Assembly (NCBI GenBank): GCA_037952775.1
Contig: JBANAY010000003.1
Location: 25,234,001 to 25,298,000 of the forward strand
Direction of reading: 5' to 3'
DNA from: Clonostachys chloroleuca
Lineage: Eukaryota; Ascomycota; Sordariomycetes; Hypocreales; Bionectriaceae
Length of the DNA: 64,000 nt
In this document: positions 53,033 to 64,000 of the stretch, in pieces
Position numbering within the stretch: the stretch's first letter is position 1
Layout of the letters: every line of letters begins with the position of its first letter
Made by a program: the position numbers and the translations under genes
The notes under the pieces: generated by a model
The model's input: the letters and a program-made list of their open reading frames with translations, nothing else
Database searches by the model: none
What the model was told of the DNA's origin: nothing

Positions 53033-54613
53033 ATGGCAACCACTGGTACTATGGACCTAGAAGGCTTCAAGCAGGCGGCTCTGTCCTCGATCGATGAGAG
53101 TACGTTCAACGACCGTTGCATATCCCTATCACCTCGACACTAACAGGCTTACCTCTCACTAGTCGTCAGATATTATGAAAATATTACTGAGCGTCGGGTT
53201 GTTTCAAGCGTCAAGCCCGGCTATCTTCGCGAATTGATTCCTTCCAAACCGCCGGTCAAAGGTGAACAATGGGAGGATATTCAGAAAGATATAGAAACAA
53301 AGATCATGCCCGGTATTACGCACTGGCAATCGCCCAATTTTATGGCTTTCTTCCCATGCTCATCTAGTTCCCCTGGCATCCTAGGGGAAATGTCCTCGAG
53401 TGCATTCAACGGATCTGCCTTCAACTGGATCTGCTCCCCTGCTGCACCGAGCTCGAGACCATTGTGACAGATTGGCTTGCCGAGATGTTCAACCTACCTG
53501 ATACCTATCGATCCTCAGGCACTACCCTCGGTGGGGGCGTCATTCACGGTACAGCATCCGAGGCTATTCTGACCATCATGGTCGCAGCCCGCGACAAGTA
53601 CCTACGAGAAGTGACCGAAGGTGTACCGGCCGACCGGCTGGATGACGCTGTGGCCGAAGCACGGAATAGGCTGGTGGCTTTCGGTAGCGCTACCACACAT
53701 TCCAGTAACAAGAAGGCTGCCCAAATTTCTGGCGTTCGGTTCATGGCAATCCCCTGTCTCGGCCGAGAATAACTTTGCTCTGACCGGTGCTGACGTGAAA
53801 GCCGCCGTCATGAAGGCTCGTGCCAATGGACTTACGCCATTCTATCTGACCGCAAGTCTCGGTACGACAGATTGCTGCGCCTACGATGACTTCGAATCAA
53901 TCGCAGATGTTTTACACGAGGTCGCCCCGCCCGGCAAGGGAGAGGTCTGGGTTCATGTCGATGCGGCCTATGCTGGCGCTGCGCTTGTTTGTCCCGAGTA
54001 TCATCATTTCACTTCCCAGTTCCACCGATTCCACAGCTTCAACATGAATCTACACAAGTGGTTGTTGACAGATTTCGACTGCTCCGTCACCTTTGTCCAA
54101 AAACGGAAGCATTATATCGATGCTTTCAGCATGACACCTCCCTACCTGAGAAACAATTACTCCGAAAGTGGCCTTGTGACGGACTATCGCGACTGGCAAA
54201 TCCCTTTAGGGCGCAGATTCCGAAGCCTCAAGGTGTGGTTTGTGATTCGGACGTTTGGCGTCAAGGGGCTACAAGAGCATGTCAGGAAGGGAATCCGCCA
54301 CGGTGATCTCTTCACGCACTTGGTCCAAGACCGGTCAGGTTTGTTTGAGACTGTTGCCGTGCCACGGTTCTCTTTGGTCGTCCTCAGACTGACTGGACGC
54401 GCAGGAGCTGGTCTAAATGACAAGAATACATTGACGGAGAAGGTATACACCACCATCAATGAAGAAGGCAGGATCTACCTTACGAGTACTATTCTCGATG
54501 GTGGTATTTACGCCATCCGGTTTTGTTTGAGCACGCCATTTGTTGACGAGGTCCATGTGAGAGATGCGTTCAAGGTACTGGTCGAAACAACAGAGAGGAT
54601 GTTGCACACATGA
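53033..54613 (+). pseudogene. PLP-dependent aromatic-L-amino-acid decarboxylase with two frameshifts
   Basis: Exon 1 is 53033-53099, then a 63-nt intron (53100-53162) and a long exon to 54613. It is a group II (DDC/TDC-type) decarboxylase: ITHWQSPNFMAFFP, GGGVIHGTASEAIL, TASLGTTDCCAYDD, WVHVDAAYAGAAL and the PLP lysine in NLHKWLLTDFDCS. Near 53446 one base appears lost (GCTGCACCGAG, where the family reads AATELE), leading to TGA at 53465. Near 53751-53754 an extra C brings the reading to the last frame. Elsewhere conservation is full length, about 500 residues. Either two real compensating indels or two consensus errors. The intact enzyme would turn Trp, Tyr, Phe or DOPA into the amine. Marked as pseudogene as the sequence stands. 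Confidence 0.85.
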
Positions 54614-55318
54614 AAGGGATACTATAACAGATGGACAGACATCAGGAAATCAGTCGGTTTTGTCTAAAACAGTTGTCTTTCGTATAAAATGTTACGCCTC
54701 TATGTCTCCTCTTACGAGTGACAGATTGCAGCAAAGTATGCCATCAGTCGACAAATATTCGTGTCACTCTTGCCACGGCCAAGTATTTGGAATAGCTCAT
54801 TCATCGGATCTGATCTTCTGTGACTTTGCTTATAAGAAATTATGTCCCTGAATTCCATCTATCCAATTCTGCTTCCGTCAAGCTTCGGCTTGGCAAACTC
54901 CTCCTTCCTTGACTTCTTTTTCACCTTCTTTCTCTGATCACCTTTTGTAGTATCCGGCGACTCACTTGGCTTGTACCTGAAAGATTACCTCATCATCCAA
55001 TGACATCTAGCTTTCAGTAAATTTAGCAGTGCAATTGCGAGAAATTCGCTATGAATGGGGGATTCACGCGGAGGGTGGACAGATCGAAGTTGGGCTGCAG
55101 CAAGTTAGAAGGTAAATAACAGCAATCGACCAGTACTAAGTTGCATGACGAATTCCTGAGTTGACTTAGGATAAAGAGCCTGTAGGGTACCTCGATAAAC
55201 GATGGGGCTTTTTGTATTACTCAGAGCTTGTATTGTTGTTATAATTGTGGAAGTACTTTTTACAGTCTTCTAATCAAGTAAATGCATAGATATCCCTTGG
55301 TGGTGGCAAGCTCTCCCC
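54614..55318. other. Convergent intergenic region
   Basis: Lies between the 3' ends of the decarboxylase and the minus-strand monooxygenase. No gene or repeat was recognised. A small frame at 54564-54851 overlaps the decarboxylase end and is not supported. Confidence 0.5.
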
Positions 55319-56748
55319 CTACAGCGTGTTAAGCGCCTTTTCATACACTTGGTCTATATCCTCAGTCCAAATCCATTTCATCCGATCTTTCAGCAGGTCC
55401 CGAACAACCGGCAGGCTATCTTCATAGCTGAGTCCCTCAACTTCTTGGGATCTGAACTCGTACAAGTCTCCGGCGTGTCGGGACGTCTCCTGCACCTTTT
55501 CTGCTCGTGGATATCTGATAGATTGGTACAGATGTAGGTAATCTGCGATGGGACGTGGCTTGGTTGATTCTAGGTTCTTGAAATAGTCGTGAAGAGCCCG
55601 TCCAAGGACATAACCATCCTCGAGAGCCTGTCCAGCTCCAGCTCCTAATTAAAGCGTAAGCAAACAGTCACATAAACGTGACTGAGGCGGGGATCCTGTA
55701 ATTGAACAAACCTTGGTGAGGACACATAGCATGTGCAGAGTCTCCTAGCAGGACCACCTTGCCTCCAGAGAAAACCCATTCCGGAGAAGGCTGTCTATCA
55801 AAAAGAACCCACTTCAGAGGGTTTGTGCTCATCTTCTGGATAACATGCTGAACCGCAGGGGCGAAATCTTTGAAGTGGTTTGCAACGCCGCTCCTGTCAC
55901 TTGTAAGGGTCCAGCTCTCCTTCACTTCACCCAGGTCCTCCCATGGTGTCGTGACAAAGGCAACAACATTTACTACTTTATCGCTACTAATAGGGAATGT
56001 AAGGAAATGCTTCCCGGGAGCCATGAAGATGGTGGCGTAAGTGTCGAGGGGCCATTCATCGGCAATGTCTTCTATTTTACAGAGGCCACGGTAAACGACC
56101 ATATTCCCGTACTGCGGTGTGTCACGCTGTCATTGGGTGAGTTAAGCGATAGACAAATTGACGCGAGAGAACATACGACATAATGCTTGCGAGTGGCTGA
56201 ATGGATACCATCCGCACCAATGACTAGGTTTGCAGACGTCGTCGTGCCATCGGCGAAGGTGAGCAGTACGGTCTCACCCTGGTCCTGAATCAAGTGTTAG
56301 ATGCAGGGAGTGCAGGTAGATTCAACATGTAAGGTGCCTACTTCCAACGATTTGCAGTGCTTATTCGTATGCAAGGTAGCAGCAGCCCGTTCTTTAACAG
56401 TGTCGATTAAGACTTGTAGGAACTCTGCACGATGTAACGAAAAGTGTGGTGTGTTGGCATCGCCAGGATTTTCACAGTGTAAACGTCTGATCCATCATCG
56501 AAACGTCGGAAAGAAAGCCAGATGCCTGCCCGTGTACCTGTGATCTTGGCTAGCTTCTCTTGCAAACCTAGCTTTACAGCCAGAGCGGCAGCATTAGGGC
56601 CGATACCGACGCCCGCGCCAATCTCCTTGTACTCGGGTGCTTGTTCATAGACGTCAACCTGGATGTTCTCCGACGTCAAGTGCTGGTGGATGGACAAGGC
56701 TGCGAATAGTCCGCCAAGACCGCCTCCGATAATAGCAATCTTGAACAT
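55319..56748 (-). pseudogene. FAD monooxygenase, salicylate-hydroxylase-like, with a one-base shift
   Basis: Begins MFKIAIIGGGLGGLFAAL, the FAD Rossmann motif, and continues KEIGAGVGIGPNAAAL, typical of salicylate 1-monooxygenase relatives. After FRRFDDGSDVYTV the frame shifts by one near 56473 (a G seems missing in GTGAAAAT) and resumes ENPGDANTPHFSLHRAEFL. Further exons follow two or three introns: GDSAHAMCPHQG (second FAD motif, GD) joins AGAGQALEDGYVLGRALHDY, and the protein ends at 55319. All family motifs survive, so the break is recent or an error. Family members hydroxylate an aromatic acid, often with loss of CO2 (salicylate to catechol). Substrate here is inferred only from the nearby dehydrogenases. 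Confidence 0.82.
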
Positions 56749-57206
56749 CTTGGTGTTAATTGTTGACAAGTAAGATAAGATTTTGGAAACTTTCTCGGGG
56801 ATGGTAGGCTCTTCTCCTGACAAGCCAAAACAACAGGATACCGATAGGTGTTAATATATTATTGTACAAATAACAATCATTACCAGTCGATCGCATTCTC
56901 TACATGCTACGGAGTTTCATGATCAACACTCGGCCACGGCACTGTCAGAAGGACCAGCCGCAGCATGATGAGATTCCCGACCAAGAGGGTTCGGTAGAAT
57001 CCGATGTCTTGCTTAACTCCGACCGACCCCACGCATCTTCATATTCCATCCCTCTCTTATCTCCCCGTCTCCCTTTTTATTTTTGTTTTCTCCGGTCTGC
57101 CAAGACACTAAGCGGGGACGTAATCTCGGAAAGGAATGCCATATTAAAACTATCGGGGCATATGTTGTCGAAGCCAAACATGCCATGTAAGTGAAGCCGT
57201 GCTTCA
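56749..57206. other. Promoter of the monooxygenase
   Basis: A 458-bp spacer upstream of the monooxygenase start and downstream of the regulator gene; both genes point left. No specific site was recognised. Confidence 0.45.
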
Positions 57207-59387
57207 CTAGACAAGATCGTCCAACGCCCACGCTGATTCCGGAAGGGTTCCGGATTCGAAGCTGTTCAGCTGTGCCTCCAGATTCGACGCTATGTCACTC
57301 GTATATCCAAACAACGTGTATAACCCCGGAAACGATTCCGTCGTTAACGGCAACGGCAACGGTAACGACATAGGCATGGATGCCTTCGTTGAGGAAGTTA
57401 GAGGATTGTTAGCAAGCACAGCTGAATCAGCACTTGAGTGCGGGGAATTCAGTAATTCCAGTGATCGATGCATGCACTGCAGCAAGCCTTGAAGAAAGAT
57501 AGATGCTCGCTTTGCGAAAGCATGATCGCTCGACATCTCCTTGATCATGTCCAGGGCCTGCTCCACCTTGACTAACGCAGGAGTCCCTTGATGATTTGCT
57601 TTGTGGATAACAGAAGCCACCAGGACAATGACGGCATTGAATACTGTTATTCTTTTGTTAGCGAAGAGTTGGAAAAAGAAAAACAGAATAAGCACAAGAA
57701 ACTAAACAGGGGGCACGGCCTACAATAGTAAATGTTAAACCAGTTGAGCCCTAAAGATTGCTTCGTTTGCTCATATCTCAACGCGACAATATCTACGGAT
57801 TCCATGGCTGCATCAACACATGTTTGCTGGCTCAGTTGCAGTGTCTGGCTGGCCAACGAGCCTTGGTTTCGCAGAGCTGCCTTTGAAACACGCATGGCAT
57901 CGCTTAGCGAAAGGCGATGGATCAAGATTCGGACCGTGTTCGCACGCAGTGCTAGGATCCATTGTGGCTCTTTTGGGTTCTGGAGATCCAGCGCGAGGTG
58001 CGCTGGAAGTCGACGACGCCATTTCTGGAAATCCTCATCCAAAGTAATGATACCGTCTGCTATGTCACTTTTCTTCTCCATGTCCCCGGCAACCCGAAAT
58101 AAGACTTTTTCCATTATCCTGCATAGCTTGACCATCTCGATGAAGAACGACATGTTTGATGGTCGGCTGGGCATGGGATATAATACCCCATCATCTCGTA
58201 TATAATCATCGTCCAGATCCTCGGGAATAGAAACGGTGAAGTCGGCGCTTCGAGTGGCAGGAGGACGGTGGTAAATCATGCTCCAGTGCATATCAAGCAT
58301 ATAAGCTGCATACCAAACCCGACGCTTTGTTTCTCGCACGGGAGGCGTATCAGATTCGGGTGGGTCTCTGTGCAGGCAGAGGCCATAGGCGGTCCTTATG
58401 GCTAGACCGAGTACACTCCAACACTCTTCTCCACGGCTGGTAGTCTGGAGATATCTTGCACCGAGCAGCAAGGCCTGTACGTGCTCTAAACGCCACTCGC
58501 GCAAGAGGGTCGGTTGCAACAGAACCATGGCTATTTCATAGTATCTTTGCGCATCGCGGTAATTGTCTTCGGCATTGACTACCCAATGCGAGGTGCAAAG
58601 AGCAAAGATCATGTTAATAATGGCAAAGGTGAGCGGTTGGCGACGTCGAGTTTGTGCAGGGCAACGCAAAGCTTCAATGAAAGCTGATAGAGCGCTAGGC
58701 GCATGAAACACGGGCGTGAGCCCATGTCTAGTGGTAAAGTATTGGTTTAGGATATCGACAGCATTGTCAGGTGTAGCATATAGTTCTCCTTCTGTGAGTT
58801 GAAGCGGTCGAGTTCGAGATTCAGGATCTGTTTCCACGCTTTGCGCTTTCATACCACCATGGCCATAAACACTATCCAGGAGTAGCTGGGTAAACGAGAT
58901 CCCCCCAATCGTCAAATTCCCATCGATGGCTACGGATGATAATGCCGGCTCCGGCTGTACAGCCTCGATCGAACGAGTAGCCTGTTCCCGGCTAGAGATT
59001 ATCTGATCCCTTGTCGTTCTAGAGTCCACACTGGCGAGAGCGGCCTGTTCGAGTAAGTTGAGGCGATTTTCCAACCCACGTAGGTAGCTACCGGCAATGA
59101 ATCTCGTCAGTCAACTTCTCACCAGGTCTGTAAAGGGGAAAGAGGGTCGATTACCTCCCGTTAGCGTTGCCTTCCGTGTCCTTCCGGACGAAGACACATT
59201 CTCGTCCATTATTGGCACAGGTCGAGCATACGGGCCTAGTGCCATCACATTTTGTTTTCAGCGCTCTGCAACTGCAGCAGGACACAGGCACTCGATTGCG
59301 TCGTCGCTTGCGTACAGGGCTGCCTTCTCTGACCATGGCGGAATTAGTGTCAGTCGGATTTAGCGGGGAGAAAGAAAACTTTTGCAT
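57207..59387 (-). CDS. Zn2Cys6 transcription factor with fungal-specific middle domain
   Basis: Exons 59155-59387, 57724-59087 and 57207-57643 (introns of 67 and 80 nt), 677 residues, phases consistent. Zinc cluster cysteines 37, 40, 47, 54, 57 and 64 lie in VSCCSCRALKTKCDGTRPVC and STCANNGREC (CX2CX6CX6CX2CX6C), after an Arg-rich run KRRRNR. A short linker and coiled coil follow (YLRGLENRLNLLEQA), then the fungal-specific regulatory domain (RDAQRYYEIAM, RLEHVQALLLGARYLQTTSR, TAYGLCLHRDPPE, KRRVWYAAYMLD). It lies next to the monooxygenase in the same orientation and probably controls this catabolic group. The second Met (59336, MVREGSP) is a possible start; the choice matters because a tandem duplication lies across this point. 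Confidence 0.88.
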
Positions 59388-59512
59388 TATAGTGGGGGAC
59401 GTGGGTAGATTATTATATCTCCTCTGGCCATGGCGGATTTACTGTCGCTCGGATTTAGCGGGGAGAAAGGAAATTTTGCATTCTAGGCGGACGTAGGTAG
59501 ATTCTTAATAGT
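59334..59512. repeat. 95-bp-spaced tandem duplication over the regulator start
   Basis: CATGGCGG at 59334 and at 59429 open two imperfect copies of about 82 bp sharing TCGGATTTAGCGGGGAGAAA, TTTTGCATT and ACGT(g/a)GGTAGATT. The first copy includes the second candidate start codon of the zinc-cluster factor and the residues before it; the second lies just upstream. The promoter-proximal sequence has therefore been duplicated. Confidence 0.85.
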
Positions 59513-60376
59513 TTTAGCTCAACAGCCTCGCTCGAACCTACTCCCATTTACGACGGTTCGGTTTTCTACGGGATGAACTAGTCCGTTCTGAATTTAGGTT
59601 GGTAGGATTGCAGGGTACAAGACTGAGCGTAGCGAACTGTCACGTTTCCTGATGACGAGATAACGCTTGTCGGGCTAATTGTTGTAAAGAGGTGTAGTTT
59701 ATTGGTGGTAGACTAAGAAAGTGCTAACGAGCGTGTTCTATATACTTGCGTGTTGGTTTTGATCGCGGTGTAGCGAGACCATGGACTGATATCGAAAAGC
59801 GATCGGTCCATGGTCCGTGGTATATTAAAGTGGATAGACCAAAAGACGAGTCTGCGGTCCTTGATTGTTGAGAATCCCTGAGTTACGCGTGACGTAAACG
59901 CAGGGGACTAAACACTCCGCCATGGGAGGTAAGCTCGCACACGAGACCTAGCCTGAGAAAGGCTCTCAACATGAGCCGACACCCTAGTATATAGATCACA
60001 CTCACTAGCACTTTCATAATATCTAGCTTACCAGCTACTATTATGGGCAGTAAGTTTGCGAACACCCTGACCTATACCGCGTTTTCACGTCTTTAACCCT
60101 CCTACCCCTATTATCTTTAAAATATAATAACTTCAGAATATAAAGACTCCAAAGTATACCTTTAGTACTGAAATAAGTATAAATTATTAAAGAGGCTATT
60201 AATTTTCTCCTAAGTAAAAAGCTATAATATATACTGAGTTATAGAGTAGTAAAACCTATTATAATATTATAGAAGAATATAATATAATAGTCTTAACTAT
60301 ATATATTATCTTTAAATACTAGTAAAATACCTGCTCTTTTAATATAGCTCCTAGATCTGGGAGACTACTTAAATTA
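59513..60376. other. Intergenic, then AT-rich edge of gypsy element 2
   Basis: 59513-60100 has normal composition and no recognised gene. It holds a strong hairpin at 59778-59814 and could be an old transposon remnant. From about 60110 the DNA is AT-rich and RIP-like up to the LTR. Confidence 0.45.
59778..59814. other. Hairpin-forming inverted repeat
   Basis: ACCATGGACTGATATCG pairs with GCGATCGGTCCATGGT across a short A-rich loop, giving a stem of about 16 bp with one or two mismatches. GGTCCATGG occurs at the end of the stem and TGGTCCGTGG follows directly. It could be a terminal inverted repeat remnant or a cruciform-forming site; no function is evident. Confidence 0.6.
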
Positions 60377-60753
60377 TATAACAGCTAGGTTAACTTACAC
60401 TGGACAGGGTCTAGGGTAGTCAGGGTTAAACTAATCAGAGTATTATTCTGAGTAGCACGATCAGGTTATCTTAGGCTGTATAATATAAGTTATTATTAAT
60501 ATATAAGTATTATAGAGCTAGTAATAATAGATATATAGATAATATTATTAATAATTATCTGAAAGAGTATTCTATCTAGTAAAATAAATATATATATATA
60601 CTAAGGGCTTATAATAGCTTACTAGTAATCTAGAATAAGTTTAGTTAAGGATTATTCAGGCTTATTATTAATCCAGAGTAATCTATTTCTTACTAGTAAG
60701 AAAAATAGAGTATATTATATAATATAATAGGTATATACTTTATTTATAATATA
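60377..60753 (-). repeat. 3' LTR of gypsy element 2
   Basis: About 377 bp, the reverse complement of the element 1 LTRs with RIP-type differences. Blocks such as GGACAGGGTCTAGGGTAG, AATCAGAGTATTATTCTGAG and TAGGTATATACTTTATTTAT mark both ends. Confidence 0.88.
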
Positions 60754-63700
60754 TTACTCTCTTTCTATTAGTTTTATTCTTAAGATTAGTTTTTATAGCT
60801 AATAGCTAGTATATAATTTCTTTATTCTTAATTATTCTATATATTACTAACTATATTATAATCTTTATCTAAGAAATTATAATAATATAAGTATTTTATA
60901 TTTCTAATTAAAAAAATAAATATTAAAACTATATCTTATTTAAATTATTTTAAATATAAGAAGATATATTATATAATTAAAGCTTTTTCTTACTATAGGG
61001 AGTATATAAAGCTAGATTAATTCTATAATAGTATTAAAGTAGTATCTTAATATATAATATAATTTTATTCTTTATTTTTCTAATTTCTACTAATTTTATA
61101 TATAATAAAATATTTAGTTACTAAAGAGTAATATTTAGAAAGTAAATTAGTTTTATTTAAATTAGCTCTTTAGAAAGCTTTAATAAAGGTTTCTTATCTT
61201 TATTACTAATATTAAATAGCTTAGAAGAAATCCTAATACTTATTTTATTATAGGGTATAGAATTTAGATAAATAGAATAGTATTTATACTCAGAAGGAGA
61301 TAATCTTAAAGGAATAATAAACTATTAGTATAGTATAATCTCTTAGTACTATAAGGATTATTAATTAGATTTTAATTTTTTCTAATTTTTCTAATTCTAT
61401 CTTTTTTCCTAATATTACTAGTAGAACTATTAAATAAGCTTTTAATAGTTCTTTAAATATTTAGTAAATTCCTAGATATTATTATTATTAGTATATTCTT
61501 TCTATTTAATAAAATAGAATATTTATCTATTTCTAATTTCTTTCTTTAGTATTTTTTCTAATTTATATTCTTCTTTATAGATCTTAATTAGATAATTTTA
61601 ATTTAAAGTATTTTCTAATACTTTTTTAAATAATAAAATATAAAAAACTAGATAGATATATATTATATCTAGTAGTAAAAGTTTATATTATTATCTGATT
61701 TTTCCTTTTTAATTTTAAATAGTTTAAGTTTTTTATAATCTAATTTATTACTTAGTTATATTATTATAATATTTTTTTATTCTTTCTTAGATAAATTCTA
61801 ATTCTATCTTTATTTCTATATATAATAAATATAATATTTCTTTTATAAGTATAATAATAGATATATCTAGTTTATTAAATATTTATTAGTTCTAGAATTC
61901 TAATTTATAACTATAGTTTATATATATAGATATAAATTAGATAGATTTTTATACTAAACTATTATATATAATTTATACTATAGATAATAGTTATATCTAA
62001 TTTTATTTATAACTAATATATATTTATAAGTATTATTTTAGAGTTTAGTTTAAATATTCTATTTATCTATTACTCTAAGAGTAGTAAGCTATTAAAAGCT
62101 TATACTTAGTACTTATTTATATTATAAGTAATTACTAAAACTTAAAGGTAAATATTATTCCTCTATTTAAAACTATTTCTTTAGATAATCTATAGTAACT
62201 AACTATATATTATAGGAATTAGTATATAAAGTTTTCTATAGAGCTTACTTTTTTATATAGAATAAAATATCTATATTTTATAAGTCTATTAATAATAATT
62301 AAGATACTATTATACTATATTTTTATTATAGATTCTATTAATAATAATAGTTTAATAATATAGTTAAAGAATATTAATTATTATAGTTATTCTAATACTA
62401 GAACTAGTTTAAATTCCTTATAGGGTTTATATTATATAGGTTTAATTTATATATAAATATTATATTCTAAGACTATAGTTTATATATCTTTTTATAGATT
62501 AGAATAATTATAATATTACTTTATTCTATTAAATATTTTCTTAACTTCTTAATATTCTAAAAGCAGATACTTATAGATTTTCTTAATAAGTACTATTCTT
62601 ATTTCTTATTATAGTATCTTTATATCTAGTATAATATCTATCTGGATTTTAATATATATTATTTCTCTTAGTATAGTATCTAAAGTTTATTATACTAAAT
62701 ATCCCTTATTATTTATTAAAAATAGTTATCTATTAGTTTTTAGAATTATTTATTTATATTCAGATTTCTAGCTAAGAGTATTAGCTTTTCTGTTTTCTAA
62801 TCTCTTTTAATATATAATCTTATAGTTAAATTTAAATAAATATTTAGTATAATATATTTATTTTCTATTAAATTACTAGATTATAATAAAATACTAAATA
62901 TTTTTATAATTTATATATATCTTAATCTTATATTATATTCCTAGATAATAGTATTTAAATTCTTTAAATATATATATAATAACTATAAAGTCTTTATTAT
63001 AGATAGAATAATTAAGTTCTATACTATATAGTTTCTTTAAGTAGAATATTATAAGTATAATCTTTTTTTATTATCTCTTTTACTAATTTATATACTAATT
63101 ATAAAGTTTAAAATATTAGTTTTAAGTTCTATTTCCCTTATTATATTAAATATCTATAGTATAGATTTATTAGTTATATAATTTTTAATATTATTAAATA
63201 TATTTTAATATTTTAAATTCTATTAAAATTCTTTTTTCTTTTTTTTATAAAATTATATAATAATATAATAATCTTTTTTATAATTTTTAATAAATTATTA
63301 ATAATAATTAGTAAATCTAAGAAAAGTTTATATTACTTTAATATTTATAAAGTTTTTCTATTTAGAAATTATAATAATTTTATTTTTTTCTATTTATATT
63401 TTATTAGATTAAATAATATATTTTAAAAAGTTAATTTTCTTAATATAAAACTAATTTTTCTTAAATTCTACTAGAAGTTTTATATTTTCTAGCTTTTTTA
63501 AAACTTTATATATATATTTTTTATATATTTTATAATTATCTAAGAAAATTAAAATATTATTAAGATATATAACTATAAAGATATTAAGATATTTCTAAAG
63601 TATTTAATTAATTATTTATTAGAATATTATAAATATATTTATTAGTTTAAAAAGTATAATAAAATACTTATATAAACTAAACTTTATTCTAAATATTATT

Positions 63701-64000
63701 TTCTATTTATTTCCTTCTTTTATTTATATTAAGTTATAAGCTCTTTTTAGATCTAATATAATAAATTACTATTTACTTTATAATTAGTTTCTAAATTCTA
63801 TAATTAGTAATAAGAGTATTCTATTTTTATATATAATTTTATTTAGTTAGTAATAATTAATAATTAAATAAAGTTTATTATTTTTCTTAGATATAAATAT
63901 TATAGAGTATTCTATAGATAAAATTAATAATTATATATAGCTTTTTATTAATATATTATTAATATATTTATAGAGTACTTATAACTAAGATTTTATAAGA
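60377..64000 (-). mobile_element. Second gypsy chromovirus copy, reversed and truncated by the window
   Basis: Begins at the left with an LTR in reverse orientation, then the polypurine tract complement (ACTCTCTTTCTATTAG near 60756-60771), and continues rightward as the reversed 3' part of the same element as 39114-46551. The end segment (61290-61390), chromodomain, integrase and reverse transcriptase regions follow in mirrored order, the last reaching the window end. It is even more TA-biased than copy 1 and has no coding capacity. Confidence 0.88.

Overview
This window looks like nuclear DNA of a filamentous ascomycete, most likely a Eurotiales-type (Aspergillus/Penicillium-like) fungus. 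The evidence is short introns of about 50-80 nt with GT..AG ends, Zn2Cys6 regulators, a HET-domain gene, and large AT-rich blocks where CA/TG dinucleotides are almost gone and TA is in excess, which is the footprint of repeat-induced point mutation (RIP). No rRNA, tRNA or CRISPR was recognised. The genus is an inference from gene style, not a match I could run.

Layout. 1-899: decayed end of a reducing polyketide synthase (KR and ACP remnants). 2150-2430: old LTR relic that escaped RIP. 3917-6112 (-): secreted, repeat-rich, cysteine-modular protein. 8778-9956 (+): FAD monooxygenase. 10852-11490 (+): unknown protein. 12028-14231: duplicated fragment of a downstream gene, then a HET-domain pseudogene. 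14398-15163 (-): NmrA-type NAD(P)-binding protein with a one-base frameshift. 16649-18771: RIP-damaged piggyBac transposon. 19132-22177 (+): protein kinase joined to ten C2H2-like fingers. 23267-37695: putative lactose/beta-glycoside utilisation cluster (Zn2Cys6 regulator, MFS sugar transporter, GH2 beta-galactosidase, GH3-PA14 beta-glucosidase). 39114-46551: full-length RIP-damaged Ty3/gypsy chromovirus with two LTRs. 48547-59387: second cluster (zinc alcohol dehydrogenase, aldehyde dehydrogenase, aromatic amino acid decarboxylase, salicylate-hydroxylase-like monooxygenase, Zn2Cys6 regulator). 60377-64000: second copy of the gypsy element, reversed and cut by the window end.

How it fits together. 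In the first cluster the regulator and the transporter are divergent and share a 583-bp promoter carrying three copies of an ATTTC(T/G)CCGCG motif next to the regulator. Transporter plus GH2 enzyme resembles the yeast LAC12-LAC4 arrangement, with a GH3 enzyme added. The second cluster could oxidise an aryl alcohol to aldehyde to acid and then hydroxylate the acid, with the decarboxylase supplying or removing an aromatic amine; the substrate is not visible in the sequence. The 12-22 kb block (HET remnant, kinase-finger gene, duplicated linker fragment, transposon) resembles fungal allorecognition-type accessory DNA.

Several otherwise well-conserved genes carry single-base shifts, most of them in short homopolymer runs (NmrA-type gene, kinase-finger gene, decarboxylase twice, monooxygenase). 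Whether these are real lesions or consensus errors cannot be decided from the sequence alone. Exon boundaries were inferred by eye from splice signals, reading phase and protein-family continuity.
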